Below, in pieces: positions 1 to 10,465 of a stretch of 64,000 bases of DNA. The stretch's first letter is position 1. Every line of letters starts with the position of its first letter. The stretch is from Chlamydoabsidia padenii. Lineage: Eukaryota; Mucoromycota; Mucoromycetes; Mucorales; Cunninghamellaceae. The notes under the pieces are model-generated. The model did not search any database. It saw only the letters and a program-made list of their open reading frames with translations, and was not told the DNA's origin. The stretch is from assembly GCA_025330725.1 (NCBI GenBank), contig JAIWND010000052.1, forward strand, positions 62,001 to 126,000, read 5' to 3'. A program made the position numbers and the translations under genes.

Positions 1-763
1 TACCCTGAGATTCAAAACAAAACTCCAAAACTAAATCATCGTGACATTTCCAAAGTAATTGCTAAATGGTGGAAAGAAATGTCTGATGTTGAAAAAGAAC
101 CCTATCGAGTCAAAGCAGCCAAAGCCAAGGCAGATCACGAACAAATGTAAGTTTCGCTCTCTCCTTTGTCATCAAGATGATTATATTGACCCCCTCTTTT
201 TTATTATTATTTATAGGTACCCCCACTATAAATATAAGCCTATCAAAAGGTCTGAGCGTAAAGTCAGACAGTATTGTCGAAGAGAAGATCTGGCCACTCG
301 TCAACGTAAAGCCAAAGAGGCGGAACTTAAAATTAAACGATGGCTCGAAGAACCCCTTACTCAACAACAACAACAACAACAACAACAGCAGCAGCAGCAA
401 ATTTCACCTTTTTCTGACTTTGACTGCTGTTTCACTACAACATCGTCATCATCATCCTTTGGCTCTAGCAGCACTTTTGATTCGCCCGATATGGGTTTCC
501 CTACTACTTCTTCCACTTTTAATTTTGATAATAACGACTTCGATCTCTTTCCTTTTATGGATGACACTATCACAGTGCAACAGAAGCAGCAACAATGGTT
601 TGATCCTACAGCGATGATTCAGTCACTCAACGATTTTTTACTGCTCTCGTCTTTGGAATACAACTCATTCTTTTTTAACCCAGTTGATTTTACTCCTTCC
701 ACACCACTAAACTTTATTGTCAACTCTCAAATCAATTCTCTGGAAGAATTTCTTATGTTATAG
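1..763 (+). CDS. HMG-box transcription factor, 5' end outside window
   Basis: Two exons are visible: 1-146 (already open at the window edge) and 217-763, separated by a 70-bp GTAAGT...TAG intron. The spliced product begins inside an HMG box: the stretch with KWWKEMSDVEKEPYRVKA is the typical helix 2/3 region, followed by a basic tail (YKYKPIKRSERKVRQYCRRE). HMG boxes bend and bind DNA, so a nuclear transcription factor is likely. The rest is a Gln run (about residues 102-115 of the second exon product region), a Ser-rich stretch and a Phe/Asp-rich acidic C-terminus that looks like an activation region. The N-terminus lies upstream of base 1. Mucoralean sex-locus HMG proteins (SexM/SexP) also have this box, but the usual flanking genes are not visible, so I do not assign that role. 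Confidence 0.85.
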
Positions 764-1380
764 TCAGCTTTGTTTTACTTTTATGCCTTAAAAGTGTATT
801 TCTTTAATCACCATGCTTTTCTCTTTTTAATCATTCCTTCTCATTAAATACATTTACATTTCCTATACCTATGTGCCATTTTTAAAAGCCATACAATAAT
901 CTAATAAACTTATTCTTTGTTGGCCAATCAACCCACTGTTTTCTGCCTTACCTAATTGTAAGTTGGTCAACTCTATTCAACTTGACCCTCTTTTTTTCAT
1001 TTGAGCTGACGTCGGCCAAGTTCCTTTCTTGAAAAGTGAGATGCTGATGAGTTCGCCCGTAGACAGTTTAAAATTGGAAAACTGAACGTCATACTTCTCT
1101 GCCAATGCATTGAGGCTGAGGTGAATGATTGCCCAGTCTGGCATCCTTCCTTGGTGCCATTAAAGTTAAAGATCCGCCTTCATATACCGAGTCAACTTTC
1201 CCTTTTTCCTTGGCACGCAAAAAGAGGACTTCCTTTTCACTTGATAGCAATGCTACCTTCAAAGGTACTCTATGGGAAAGGAGATAAAAGTAGGTTTCTT
1301 TAATGGAAAAAAGAAGAACGTTATATATAGTACTTTGACTCACTTTTTTCATAAAAGAGCCTTCGCCTGATAACAATCCT
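764..1380. other. Intergenic spacer
   Basis: No supportable gene. It contains the 3' end of the HMG-box gene and the promoter of the next gene. Confidence 0.6.
1321..1329 (+). promoter_or_regulatory. TATA-like element
   Basis: TTATATATAG lies about 52 bp upstream of the ATG at 1381, a plausible core promoter position. It is a sequence match only. Confidence 0.35.
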
Positions 1381-3065
1381 ATGAACCAAGATCCACCACC
1401 TCCACCGTACTCAGAGCATAGCAATAGTAGTATTTACTCAGGGTATAATGGAGGAGGATATCATGAACGAACTCCAACAGCTCCACCTGCTACCTTGCTC
1501 GATAACCATGACGACGACGAAGCAATGGTGTCTTCATCCTCAACATCTTTTCCTTTCAATCCCGGTTATCCTATACACAACAGTTATGGTGCAGTGTCAC
1601 CGCCTGTACGCCAAGCTCCTGACGTTGATGATTATACCAATGCTCCTTTATCTAACAACTTGTCTGAGCAGCAGCATTCACCTCTTTCATCAACTCCACT
1701 TACAACTTGCTCACCGACAAAACTCGAAAAGATGTTATCAAGCTGGAGGAAGAACTGGCGTGCCAAGTGGACTTTGTATCTGATTATCATTGTCCTTATC
1801 CTCTATATTCTTCTTATTTCAGTCAACAACAGCAATAGTGATGGTGAGAATGGCGACATATCAACCCCACGTCTGCCTGGAAAGAAAACAATACGATCAA
1901 AAGTGATGATGACCAGTCCCTACCCACTCAGTCCTTCTTATATGGAGTATACTGGGGATAATCTTGGTTCCTTGCCGAAATCCGAGCTGACCAGCTTACA
2001 AATGGACTTTTCGACCCATTCGGGTGAAATTCACATAGTTTCCACCGAGGATCCTGTGTCTTGGCTTTCCTTCACTTTAACAAACCACAAACCGATCGAT
2101 ATCAATGATACACTGGAGACAACATTTATTCAACCAGCAGACAATATGTCGTTAAAAGTGGTGATTGATAGTAACAATGAACCAATTGTTTGTGTCCTGC
2201 ATATAAGCCGCCATGATCGACAACAAGGCAAACTTGTAATACAAGTAGGCGATATGTCGATAAATATGATCAGCCAGGATCCTGACGAGATGATACAAGA
2301 TATCGAACTGATCATCACCACCGGATCATTGACATTGCCTTTTAATTTTTGGAGGGGACGAAGCATGCGGATTCAAACCAAAGGTGATAAACCCCTAGTA
2401 TTGCCCCGATTGGAAGCCTCGGATACGATCGAGTTGAGTGTAGAATATATGCTACAACTTGACCAACCAATCAGCGCGAATCGATTAATCAAAGTCAAGA
2501 CCGCAAATGGTAGTATTGTCAGTGGTACCATCATGCAAGCGGATAGGATTGATTTGGCCACAGTTAATAGTAAATTAGCCGTAGCCAGACTCTTGCCTCG
2601 TCATTCTTGTCTTTTACAATCCGTCAATGGACAAATTGAAGCGACGATCGACGATGATGATGATGATTTCATTTCGGCGGTTGGTAATCTTACTATTCGA
2701 ACTGAAAATAGTGCTATTCATCTTACTAGCCTGTCACCACATATTAAATCGACCTCACTTGCTTCCAATTTGGGATCAATCACTATGCACGCAGTATGTA
2801 TCGGGGGTCAGTCTTCATTTTCACTCTTGACTCATACAAACCCATTCATTTATTTACTTTTTTATAGGCTCAAACATATGATGGTTTATTTAATATCCAA
2901 TCTACATTAAGTAAAACCTCGGTTGAAGATCCTCAACACAAATTAAAGTTTGATGTCATTGGTAAAACTGTGAAACAAGGCCGACGTGGTGACACTGGAT
3001 CATCTCAACAGATTATCAATCTTCACTCTTACGCTGGTTCGTCTCAGTTAGTCTTTGATAAATAA
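1381..3065 (+). CDS. Single-pass membrane protein with adhesin-like (DUF4097-type) beta ectodomain
   Basis: Exons 1381-2793 and 2868-3065 (intron 2794-2867, GTATGT...ATAG) give 536 aa. The N-terminal ~128 residues are Pro/Ser-rich and start with PPPPPYSE, which includes a PPxY motif able to bind WW domains. A hydrophobic segment at about 131-148 (TLYLIIIVLILYILLISV), preceded by basic residues, is a clear transmembrane anchor. The remaining ~380 residues are repeats of beta-prone blocks (for example VKTANGSIVSGTI, LTIRTENSAIHLTSL), as seen in putative-adhesin/DUF4097 beta-solenoid proteins found widely in zygomycetes. The orientation suggested is N-terminus inside and ectodomain outside. The molecular function is unknown. 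The family assignment is an inference from the pattern. Confidence 0.75.
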
Positions 3066-3900
3066 CTGGTTATTGAATTTTTTATTTCAATTGATAAATT
3101 ATGCTAATAAAAACAACTAGTGAAGTGATAGAGATGGAAATAATCTTTCATGCATTGGTGTTAATAAAGGTGATAATGCAGGTGATAATGCAGGTGATAA
3201 TGATGTTTGTGGTGATAAAGGTGGTGGTGGTGAAATAGATGATGGCATAGAGAAACATGAATATCTCGTTTTTCTTTTTGTTGTTGCTGTTGCTGCTGGC
3301 AATGATTTGATGATATATGGATGTGATCTTGGTGATGATGGGCAGTATTGTCGTCGTTTGTTATTACGTCTCGGATTCATATAGCGTCTTAGTTCTTGAA
3401 TTACCGCATCTTCAATGATGCTAAGGTAACCTATCAACACTCTAAAATGACAATATATATATATATTATTAGTGATTTTTTCTTTTCATACGGAAAAGAG
3501 CCAATTTGTAATTTTTACCTATGCTCTACAGTGATATCATCCAATTTTCGCTTCAATCTGTTAAATTCTACTGCTTTGTCATTGTGGTACATCTATGAAA
3601 AGAATCGAATGAGTACCACGGGAAAGGGATTGCTTTTATTTTTTTCATCGAAGTATCACACATACCATGATTAAATAATATGTATATGTTACAGGATAGG
3701 CTGTCAAGTGAGAAGAAGAAGAAAAGGAAGAAAAGAATGATGCTATTTTTTTTCAGTTATTTTATACCAATTGTTTCCAGTTGTTCATTTAGTTTCTTGT
3801 TCTAATAGAAGAATGAAGAATAAAAAAGAAGAAATGGGCTTCTACGCCATGTACTATCCAAAAAAGGCAGGCGGAGGAAGGTCACTTGTGATGATATAAT
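3066..3900. other. Long spacer with GGTGATAATGCA-type repeats
   Basis: No supportable gene. At about 3159-3245 there are imperfect 12-bp repeats (GGTGATAATGCA) grading into GGTGGTGGT. The antisense frame across them gives Ser/Pro/Leu repeats without domain features, so I do not call it a gene. The spacer ends at the insertion point of the Mutator-like element. Confidence 0.5.
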
Positions 3901-3909
3901 CGATGAGAT
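3901..3909 (+). repeat. 9-bp target-site duplication, left copy
   Basis: CGATGAGAT occurs here and again at 6873-6881, on either side of the Mutator-like element. Nine bases is the diagnostic duplication length of MULE transposition. Confidence 0.85.
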
Positions 3910-3916
3910 GAATACC

Positions 3917-3948
3917 GATAAATCTGCGAAATAAACGCAAGTCACACG
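3917..3948 (+). repeat. MULE terminal inverted repeat, left
   Basis: A 32-bp repeat ending GTCACACG, matched in inverse orientation at 6834-6865 (27/32 identical). Confidence 0.85.
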
Positions 3949-4233
3949 TTTTGTAGAGTGCAAAGCAAGTCAATTAACTTTACAAAATTTCGCCAAAGAT
4001 TTCATGAAAAAAAAATTGACTTGGCCAAATTTCGGTGAAGACTTAAAAAAACACTTTATTGATTTGAGAATAATTGATGTAAGCTAAACTAAACTAAAAA
4101 CACTATAACTAATGGTAATATAACTAATGATAACGGTAAAGGATACAATAAAAAGACGGAGAAGAATCCCACCACCGTCGAAAAACGAGCAAAGAATACT
4201 ATAAAAGAAAAAGTGTGAGTATGCGATTAAATA

Positions 4234-5342
4234 CTATTTCTGCTTTGTTGGGCCTTGATTAGGTCGGATCAATCTATCAAGTTTTGATAAAAAGATTCGC
4301 TGTTCATGCAAAAGGTATTCGAGATCAGCATTGTTGGAAAGTGTGGTACATGCCGCCGCCAAATCATTAGTGATTAGTTGTGACATTTGTTTGACCTTTT
4401 CCTTGTTGTCCAAAAGAAGAGATGCCCTAAATTCGTCAGAAACAAGAGTGTTATCGGAAGAAGAGATGTCGGAAGATGTGTTACTGTTGTTTGAAGTCGC
4501 TGTCAAAGTGTTCACTGCAGATGATGGCTGATGGCGGAATATATACGGTAATGATTTGATTAATGACACCAAAAACATATGTTTACATATGCCTTTGTTA
4601 AACAAGCATGAGCAGCTAGCGACAGTCTTGTTTTCGATCGACACCTGGTATGTGATATGTTGTTCAGTAAAGGATTTGCAGGAGAAGGTCTAGACAGCAA
4701 AAAAAAGTAAGGCTTTTTTTTATCATAGATTAAGAGGTACCAGCTTACCGAGTCGTCAATTTTTTGTACCATTTGTTGTCCGGTTTCATTGTCGATTTGT
4801 TCAGCCTTCTTTAGATTGTCTTCTTCAAAATCCTTCAAAGTGATAGTTTCAGCACCCCAATTTACCCGCATAGAAGCCCATCGATAGTCGTTGATCATCT
4901 GCGTCGCCAAAATAAAGACAATACGATCCACCCGGAGGTTGCGCGATTTACCAAGATATTTCTTCTTCAGAACGTTGTGGTATGATTCGATTAGATTGTT
5001 TGTTTGGAATGAAGCATCCTAGTGTGGAGAAAAAAAATGGTGAAAAAGCAGTAACAATTAAAGCTTTCAATATCTTACCAATCGCCATGCCTTCACCCAC
5101 AAGTCCTTCTTGGGTAGCCATCGATCATTCATGTATGCTACAAACCTAGCAAATGGACGGAATTCTTCCTGGAAGCGATCCCAATTGGCCTGGAATTCTT
5201 CAGGAGTACCAGAATACATCATCATGTTCAGATGCATACGGACCTTGTTCTGCACACCACTCGTTTGTTGGGTTGCCGCCGCTACCTTAACCTATGGGAT
5301 GAATTGAATTTCGAAAATTTGGTGAGTATGATTGCCCTGTTC

Positions 5343-5420
<78 letters not shown>

Positions 5421-6727
5421 ACATCCCGTTTAATGTGGACTTCCCAAGCACGTTTGATATGCCAGTGGCAAAGTAAAATGTCGACGTTTGTGCTGAATAC
5501 TTGACGAATAGCTGCCATTTCTGTCGCACTGCAATCAATCATAATCCGCTTGACATTTAAACCATTAGTGTTCGATTTCACCCAAGCAAGCCATTCGGAC
5601 AGCACAGGGATCACTTCCATACTGGTGATAAAGAAGCAGACAGGGACACCCTTTTTAGTCGTCCGATTTATAACAACAATGGTGTAAAGGTAGCAATCAG
5701 TTTTGTCGATGAATGACTTACACGTTTTGTGAGTCGAATCTATGCACCATTCCGAAGCATTTTCCAAAATCTATGATGTTAAAAAAAAAAAACTCGACAT
5801 AACGAGGTGGTCAGTATGAAGTTTAGTAGTCCTTTTTATTGCTTCAGTGTTTTACGTACCTTTTTCTGCCAAGGAGAGACCCACGATACCAAAAATGGAC
5901 CACCATCAGGATGGACCTTGTATAAAGTAGAGTAGCCCCTTTCACCAGATAAGAAGTCGAGCCAAAGACGGACACTTTTGCCATCATAGGGATCTTTTCT
6001 TGATTGCTTGTTAATAATGGACTGCACCAAGTTTTGGACTGCCCGATAGTTGATAGTCATGGCAATCGGAAATCGTCCCTTTTCTTCGATTTCACCTTCC
6101 TATGGATATTATAAAAAGAATAAGTTAATAATTAGTTGGTCTCTGGGTGTGTTTTTTTCCGAAACTTACTAAAGCATCCATCTCATCTTCAGTGTAACGA
6201 AGAAGTGTACTAATTGAAGACCAATTCATCTTGTTGTGTTGTACCTTACTAGTAAGCCATGCCTTGATAGTTGGATCTAGGCCTTCTGTTGCTATTTCAT
6301 CCAAATCGGTGGGATCGTGGTTGAGATGGATCCAATTGTAGGCCACCTCAATATTGCCATTATTGAAGAGCTTCTTCGTAATTTGAGCAGGACATCCAAC
6401 ACCTTTTGACGCCTTTTTGACAGTTCGACGTCGCTTTGAGGGTCCAGCTTCAGCGACAGGCTTTTGTTGTGCTTCGCGAGGGGCTTCATGGCGATCACAA
6501 AGGTAGTATCTTGTTTCCTTGACTTGCTTTGGGGCGCCTTGATTGGTACGTGGGACATATGTCTTACGACCTATAAAAACACCATGATTTTTCACCTCGT
6601 TTTCCATCCAGTAAGTGAATTCATCTTCATTGCCAAAGGTCATCACAAACGGTTCACCATTATAGCTAGGGACGTACCGTTCAATGAAACCGTACTTAAT
6701 TTCGTCATTTGTAGGTGTTTTCGTCAT
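4234..6727 (-). CDS. MULE transposase with SWIM zinc finger
   Basis: Six exons (6727-6170, 6099-5860, 5770-5423, 5291-5079, 5018-4749, 4689-4234) splice into 694 aa without a stop. Order of parts: an N-terminal FAR1/WRKY-like zinc-binding region (YYLCDRHEAP...GCPAQI...HLNHDP); the MULE catalytic core, with the first Asp in CIDSTHKTC, the second Asp in MIDCSATE and the following CHWHIKRAWE; and a C-terminal SWIM finger (CSCLFNKGICKH, the CxC...CxH pattern). This is the usual layout of MULE/MUDR transposases, which cut and paste by a DDE mechanism in the nucleus. The open frame and matched ends suggest a fairly recent, perhaps competent copy. The intron at 5292-5422 holds a 72-base homopolymer. 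Confidence 0.9.
5345..5416 (+). repeat. Poly(T) tract, 72 bp
   Basis: An uninterrupted run of T on the plus strand (A on the gene strand) inside an intron of the MULE transposase. It is the longest of six such tracts in the window. No flanking duplication is visible. Confidence 0.9.
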
Positions 6728-6833
6728 TGTTGATTGAGTATTTAGAAGAAGAAAAAAGAGGGGAGTAAAAGTTAGGGAAGTGAAGTGAAAGGGGGAACCA
6801 AAAAAAAAACAAAAAATTGAATCATTATTTCAG

Positions 6834-6865
6834 CGTGTGACTTTCACTTTTTTCGCGGATTTATC
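6834..6865 (-). repeat. MULE terminal inverted repeat, right
   Basis: Inverse partner of 3917-3948. Confidence 0.85.
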
Positions 6866-6872
6866 CTCTTCG

Positions 6873-6881
6873 CGATGAGAT
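6873..6881 (+). repeat. 9-bp target-site duplication, right copy
   Basis: CGATGAGAT, identical to 3901-3909. Confidence 0.85.
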
Positions 6882-6989
6882 TGATGCGGTCACCCAAATT
6901 CACACGAGGCGATAATAATAATAATAATAAGTGAAAAAGCAGCAGCTTTTTTGTTTTGTTCGCTTCCACCATAGGCCCCTCTCTTTAGG

Positions 6990-8657
6990 ATGCTCTCCCA
7001 CGTACTTCCTCGAAGGAAAACCTCAATGCTCGTAGCAGCTTGTATCATATTTTTGTTTTTGTTCTTCTTTTTTCCTACAATATCTTTACCATCACTCTTG
7101 GCACTATCACAAACTTCAAGGTCAACTTTTCCAGCATCGCTTTCATCATCATCATCAACATCATCATCATCATCATCATCATCGCAATCACAATCACAAT
7201 CAACATCGTCATCATTGTCTTCATCGTCGTCGCCCACATCCGACATTATCCCTGTAGAGTTTCCCGATCCCTTCACTTTCCACACACCCACAGCCAACGA
7301 GAAATATATCACCTACCTACCACACTCTGGTTTCCATAATCAACGGATCGAGCTTGAGAATGCTCTATTACTAGCATTCTACTTGAATCGCACACTTCTT
7401 ATTCCGGATGTGTACTTGGGCAATCCTGCTATGCCTTGGCTTCGATTTAATAAAATGTACGAACGCATCTTACTGCAAACCAAACGTGGTTTATCTCATT
7501 GTCCACAAATCCCTGTGGGTGCACCTTATCCAATGGAATGTCTCAATTATGATCGCTGGACCAAAGTACCCTGGACATTCTTTTATGATCTCAAACCTTT
7601 AACAGATCAAGTCCGAATCATACTTCGCCCTGATCTCAGTCTCCAATGGCTCGAATCCACTCTTCCTAATTTGGCTAGTAGCAGTAGTAATGCGAAGAAA
7701 AACAACTATCCAAACATTCACTTTTTAAAAGATATGTCACCGTATGAATTCCGAGTGTATGACCACATGGGTTCCAAAACCCCATTATCCAAATTCATGC
7801 ACCGATACGATGTCGCCACATTACAAGCCATGGATCAGAAATTATTACATTTTGGTTCGGTATTTGGAACTCATCGAGTATTGGCCCAGCAAGCCAGTCA
7901 TGCCGCTTGGTTAAAACAGATTCGAACTCACTTGATTTTCAAGAACCCGGTTTTGGTGGATACGGCGAAACGAGTAGTGGATCAACTGGGAGGGGTTGGT
8001 TCTTCTTTTATAGGTTTACATCTTCGAGTAGGAGACGGTTTATTCAAAGTTAGAGCCTCGATCAACATTGATGATATCTATCACAAGCTAGTCAACCAAT
8101 TTACCGACCTGACTTTTGAAGAACTGGTTCTACTGGACGACACTCATGCTGACGACCGGAAGGAACGCACGGATTATGAAGTCAAAACATTACGTACAGT
8201 CACCAATGTCACGTCCGAATTACCGTTGGCCGTCGACCATTCGAACTATATAGCTACCCAGCCATTCACACTGGACCCTCGTTTATCCTGCCGTCGCCAT
8301 GATGATGGAGGAGTTGATATATCTAGATTCAGTCGTACAATCATCTATATTGCGACAGATGCACCTAACCCATCACAAAACCCATTATTACAAAAGATAT
8401 ACAAGACATTCCCTTGTGTATTCGACTTGTCGGATTTCAACTTTGTATTTGATGCCTTGAGGCGAGTCTATGTGGTTGAAGAAAATATTCAATTGGACGA
8501 TTATTTGATTCCAATGTTAGATGCTATTATCGCTGCTCAGGGACAATACTTTTTTGGAACAAAAGACAGTACTTTTACAAGCTATATTGAACGTCAATTG
8601 CACCCGGTTTATACCCATCAAATAGTTAAACTGGCTGGTCCACCTGTCATTCCTTAG
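6990..8657 (+). CDS. Type II membrane glycosyltransferase, O-fucosyltransferase-like
   Basis: One exon, 555 aa. An N-terminal hydrophobic anchor (residues about 12-33, VAACIIFLFLFFFF) follows a short basic tail, then a Ser-rich stem (about 45-80), as in Golgi glycosyltransferases. The luminal domain opens with YLPHSGFHNQRIELENALLL, the signature of the fungal/plant GDP-fucose O-fucosyltransferase-like family. FIGLHLRVGDGLF further on resembles the HxR nucleotide-sugar motif, and IYIATDAPNP the C-terminal motif. The donor and acceptor are not proven. Two transposon insertions crowd the gene: a MULE ends about 109 bp before the ATG, and a Tc1-type terminus (TACAGTCGTTCC) begins at the base after the TAG stop. 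Confidence 0.85.
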   Translation: MLSHVLPRRKTSMLVAACIIFLFLFFFFPTISLPSLLALSQTSRSTFPASLSSSSSTSSSSSSSSQSQSQSTSSSLSSSSSPTSDIIPVEFPDPFTFHTPTANEKYITYLPHSGFHNQRIELENALLLAFYLNRTLLIPDVYLGNPAMPWLRFNKMYERILLQTKRGLSHCPQIPVGAPYPMECLNYDRWTKVPWTFFYDLKPLTDQVRIILRPDLSLQWLESTLPNLASSSSNAKKNNYPNIHFLKDMSPYEFRVYDHMGSKTPLSKFMHRYDVATLQAMDQKLLHFGSVFGTHRVLAQQASHAAWLKQIRTHLIFKNPVLVDTAKRVVDQLGGVGSSFIGLHLRVGDGLFKVRASINIDDIYHKLVNQFTDLTFEELVLLDDTHADDRKERTDYEVKTLRTVTNVTSELPLAVDHSNYIATQPFTLDPRLSCRRHDDGGVDISRFSRTIIYIATDAPNPSQNPLLQKIYKTFPCVFDLSDFNFVFDALRRVYVVEENIQLDDYLIPMLDAIIAAQGQYFFGTKDSTFTSYIERQLHPVYTHQIVKLAGPPVIP

Positions 8658-8830
8658 TACAGTCGTTCCGGAAATAGAATTCGGGGTTTGCGAAAATCAG
8701 GTCGGTTACTCCGAAAGAAAAAAACGCAGGTTGTGAAATAAAATGTCGGACGTTCACTTTTTAAAAGCCGGCTTTTGATTTTTAAAATGGCGGTTGTAAA
8801 ATGTCGCATGGATGCAAGTGTGAATAGAAG
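8658..8830 (+). mobile_element. Terminus of a Tc1/mariner-type element, relic
   Basis: TACAGTCGTTCC starts directly after the stop codon of the glycosyltransferase gene. The same terminus, in inverse orientation, ends the relic at 30421. Like that copy, the following ~150 bp carry GGCTTTT/GGCGGTT-type short repeats. No transposase and no partner end were found nearby. Confidence 0.5.
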
Positions 8831-8983
8831 ACCTTGGGTCCATGTCGTAGTCGAAGATCTAGATACTTCAAGGTAGTATCATGTGTTTTTTTGTTTTTTT
8901 GTTTTTTTTGTTTTTTTTTGTTTTACTCCCTTTATGTGAGATCATAATTCTATTGGGCCCAAAATTAGGAAAATGATGTACTG
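8831..8983. other. Short T-rich spacer
   Basis: Contains interrupted T runs (8884-8924). No gene was seen. Confidence 0.4.
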
Positions 8984-10177
8984 TACAGTGGGGGGACAAA
9001 AAAAAAGTAAACACTTTCAAATTCCGATGTTTTTCTTATTTTGTGAAATGAATTGTAATACGCATAACTCGACGAAAACATATCCAATCTTAATAAAAAA
9101 ACATTCAATCAATAGATATACTACTGAATTTTATTCAGTTAAAAAATAAATAAATAAAGCCCGATGATTGAAGGAGGGGGACCAAAGCAGTATAGTTACC
9201 ACCGGGTGCTGTCACCTTTGAGGCGGATTACCTCTTTGACTCGCTTGGGCATACTGTCAATTAACTTATTGACTTTTTCAATGTCATTAGCTTCCCAAGC
9301 AGTGCGAATGACATTTTCGAAGTTGGTAGCAGACATACCAGGTTGATGTTCTTTTTGTACAGCAACTTTTATCTGGTACCACATGTTTTCGATTGGGTTT
9401 AAATCAGGCGATTGTGCTGGCCAGTCCAAATTCATAATCCTCCGATCTTCACGCCATTTTTTTGCTACCTGACTTCTATGAATGGGTGCATTATCCTCCA
9501 TGAACAAGACATTGTGATCTTCTTCAAGGAAATTCGCCAGCGGACCTTTGCAGGCAATCTTGACAAGGTCTTTGACCGAACAAAGGCTTTTGCCCTTATC
9601 CTTCTCAAAAACGCAATGTCTGTTTTCCTATTGTAGGCGATACCACCTCAAACCATTTTCGACATCCTGTTTCCCTTGAAGGTACCCGTTGTACACTCCT
9701 TTCGGTTGGCTTCATCCTTTTTACGCCAGCAACGTTCCACTCTGCTGTTCTTCCCTTTTCGAAACTGGATTCGTCGGTGAATACCACCTTTCTCCAGTGC
9801 TCCAGGGTAAAGTCCTTATGTTTTTTCGCCCAAGCAAGTCGTCGAGAGATGTGAGTCGCGCTCAGGTGAGGCTTTTCCTTATAAATTCTTGAGAGATACC
9901 CTTCTTTATGCATGACGCGCCTAAATGTGCGCTCACTCACATCAAAGCCTGATTCGAGGAGGATTTCATATTTTGGTTTTTTCTATCCGCTTTAACTTTA
10001 CGCACAAGATACCTGGTATGACGTTCAAAAAGTTTTGGACGGCGTCCGGACCTTTCCTTCTTTCGCGGTCTCGCCATTAGATTCATAGATCTTGAGAATT
10101 CCATAAACGATTTTTCTACTCGTTTTGAATTGACGGGCTATTTTAGCCACCGAAGTGCCTGCAAGTTGGAGTCCAAC
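8984..10177 (-). pseudogene. Tc1-type transposase relic, 5' end displaced by a Harbinger insertion
   Basis: The minus strand reads as a Tc1 transposase in broken frames. An HTH-like start is at about 10177-10020 (LQLAGTSVAKIARQF), the first catalytic Asp in FTDESSFE (about 9790), the second in FMEDNAPIHRS (about 9490) and the Glu in DLNPIENMW, with 34 residues between the last two (DD34E, as in Tc1). At least two frame breaks (near 10020 and 9600) make it inactive. Its 3' inverted repeat starts at 8984 with TACAGTGGGGGGAC. The coding sequence stops exactly where the Harbinger inverted repeat begins (10178). Confidence 0.85.
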
Positions 10178-10208
10178 AGAGACTTTGCGTGTTAGTCAAA
10201 ATTTGATT
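10178..10208 (+). repeat. Harbinger terminal inverted repeat, left
   Basis: A 31-bp repeat starting AGAGACTTTGCG, paired with 13535-13565. Confidence 0.85.
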
Positions 10209-10465
10209 TTCGGATAATAATCAGCTTATTTCGTGTTACCGCGGCGCTTGAATATGCAAATCGGCGCTCAAACAAATGGACTTTGAATTACTCACCCAAA
10301 AAAGATGTCCGAAAACCATGAAAATTGGACTGATAAGTGGATTTTGATCAAAATCCGCGAACTCTTTTGGGATGAATCGGAGACTGAATTTTTGTAATGA
10401 AGTTTCTCTAACGGGACCCCACCTTAATTTTTTTGTTCTTTTTCTCTTCCCATCTTGAATTCCAA

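Larger units (their letters stand above)
3910..6872 (-). mobile_element. Complete Mutator-like element (MULE)
   Basis: The element is 2963 bp and bounded by the 9-bp duplication CGATGAGAT. Its inverted repeats are 3917-3948 (starting GATAAATCTGCG) and 6834-6865 (reverse complement starting GATAAATCCGCG), matching at 27 of 32 positions without gaps. The outermost 7 bp at each end are poorly matched, but their equal length on both sides fits the duplication exactly. It encodes one transposase on the minus strand and has inserted about 109 bp upstream of the ATG of the O-fucosyltransferase-like gene. Confidence 0.9.

Noticed and set aside
110..573. Minus-strand frames with Leu or Cys runs
   Set aside because: They are the antisense of the CAG/CAA repeat in the HMG-box gene.
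1..763. HMG-box gene as the sexM/sexP mating-type locus
   Set aside because: The HMG box fits many factors, and the expected sex-locus neighbours (triose-phosphate transporter and RNA helicase genes) are absent on the visible side.
3117..3440. Minus-strand 107-aa frame with SLSPALSP repeats
   Set aside because: The frame is created by a simple repeat; no domain, splice sites or start context support it.
4234..6727. Domesticated host gene derived from MULE
   Set aside because: Flanking inverted repeats and an exact 9-bp duplication show that it is still a mobile element.
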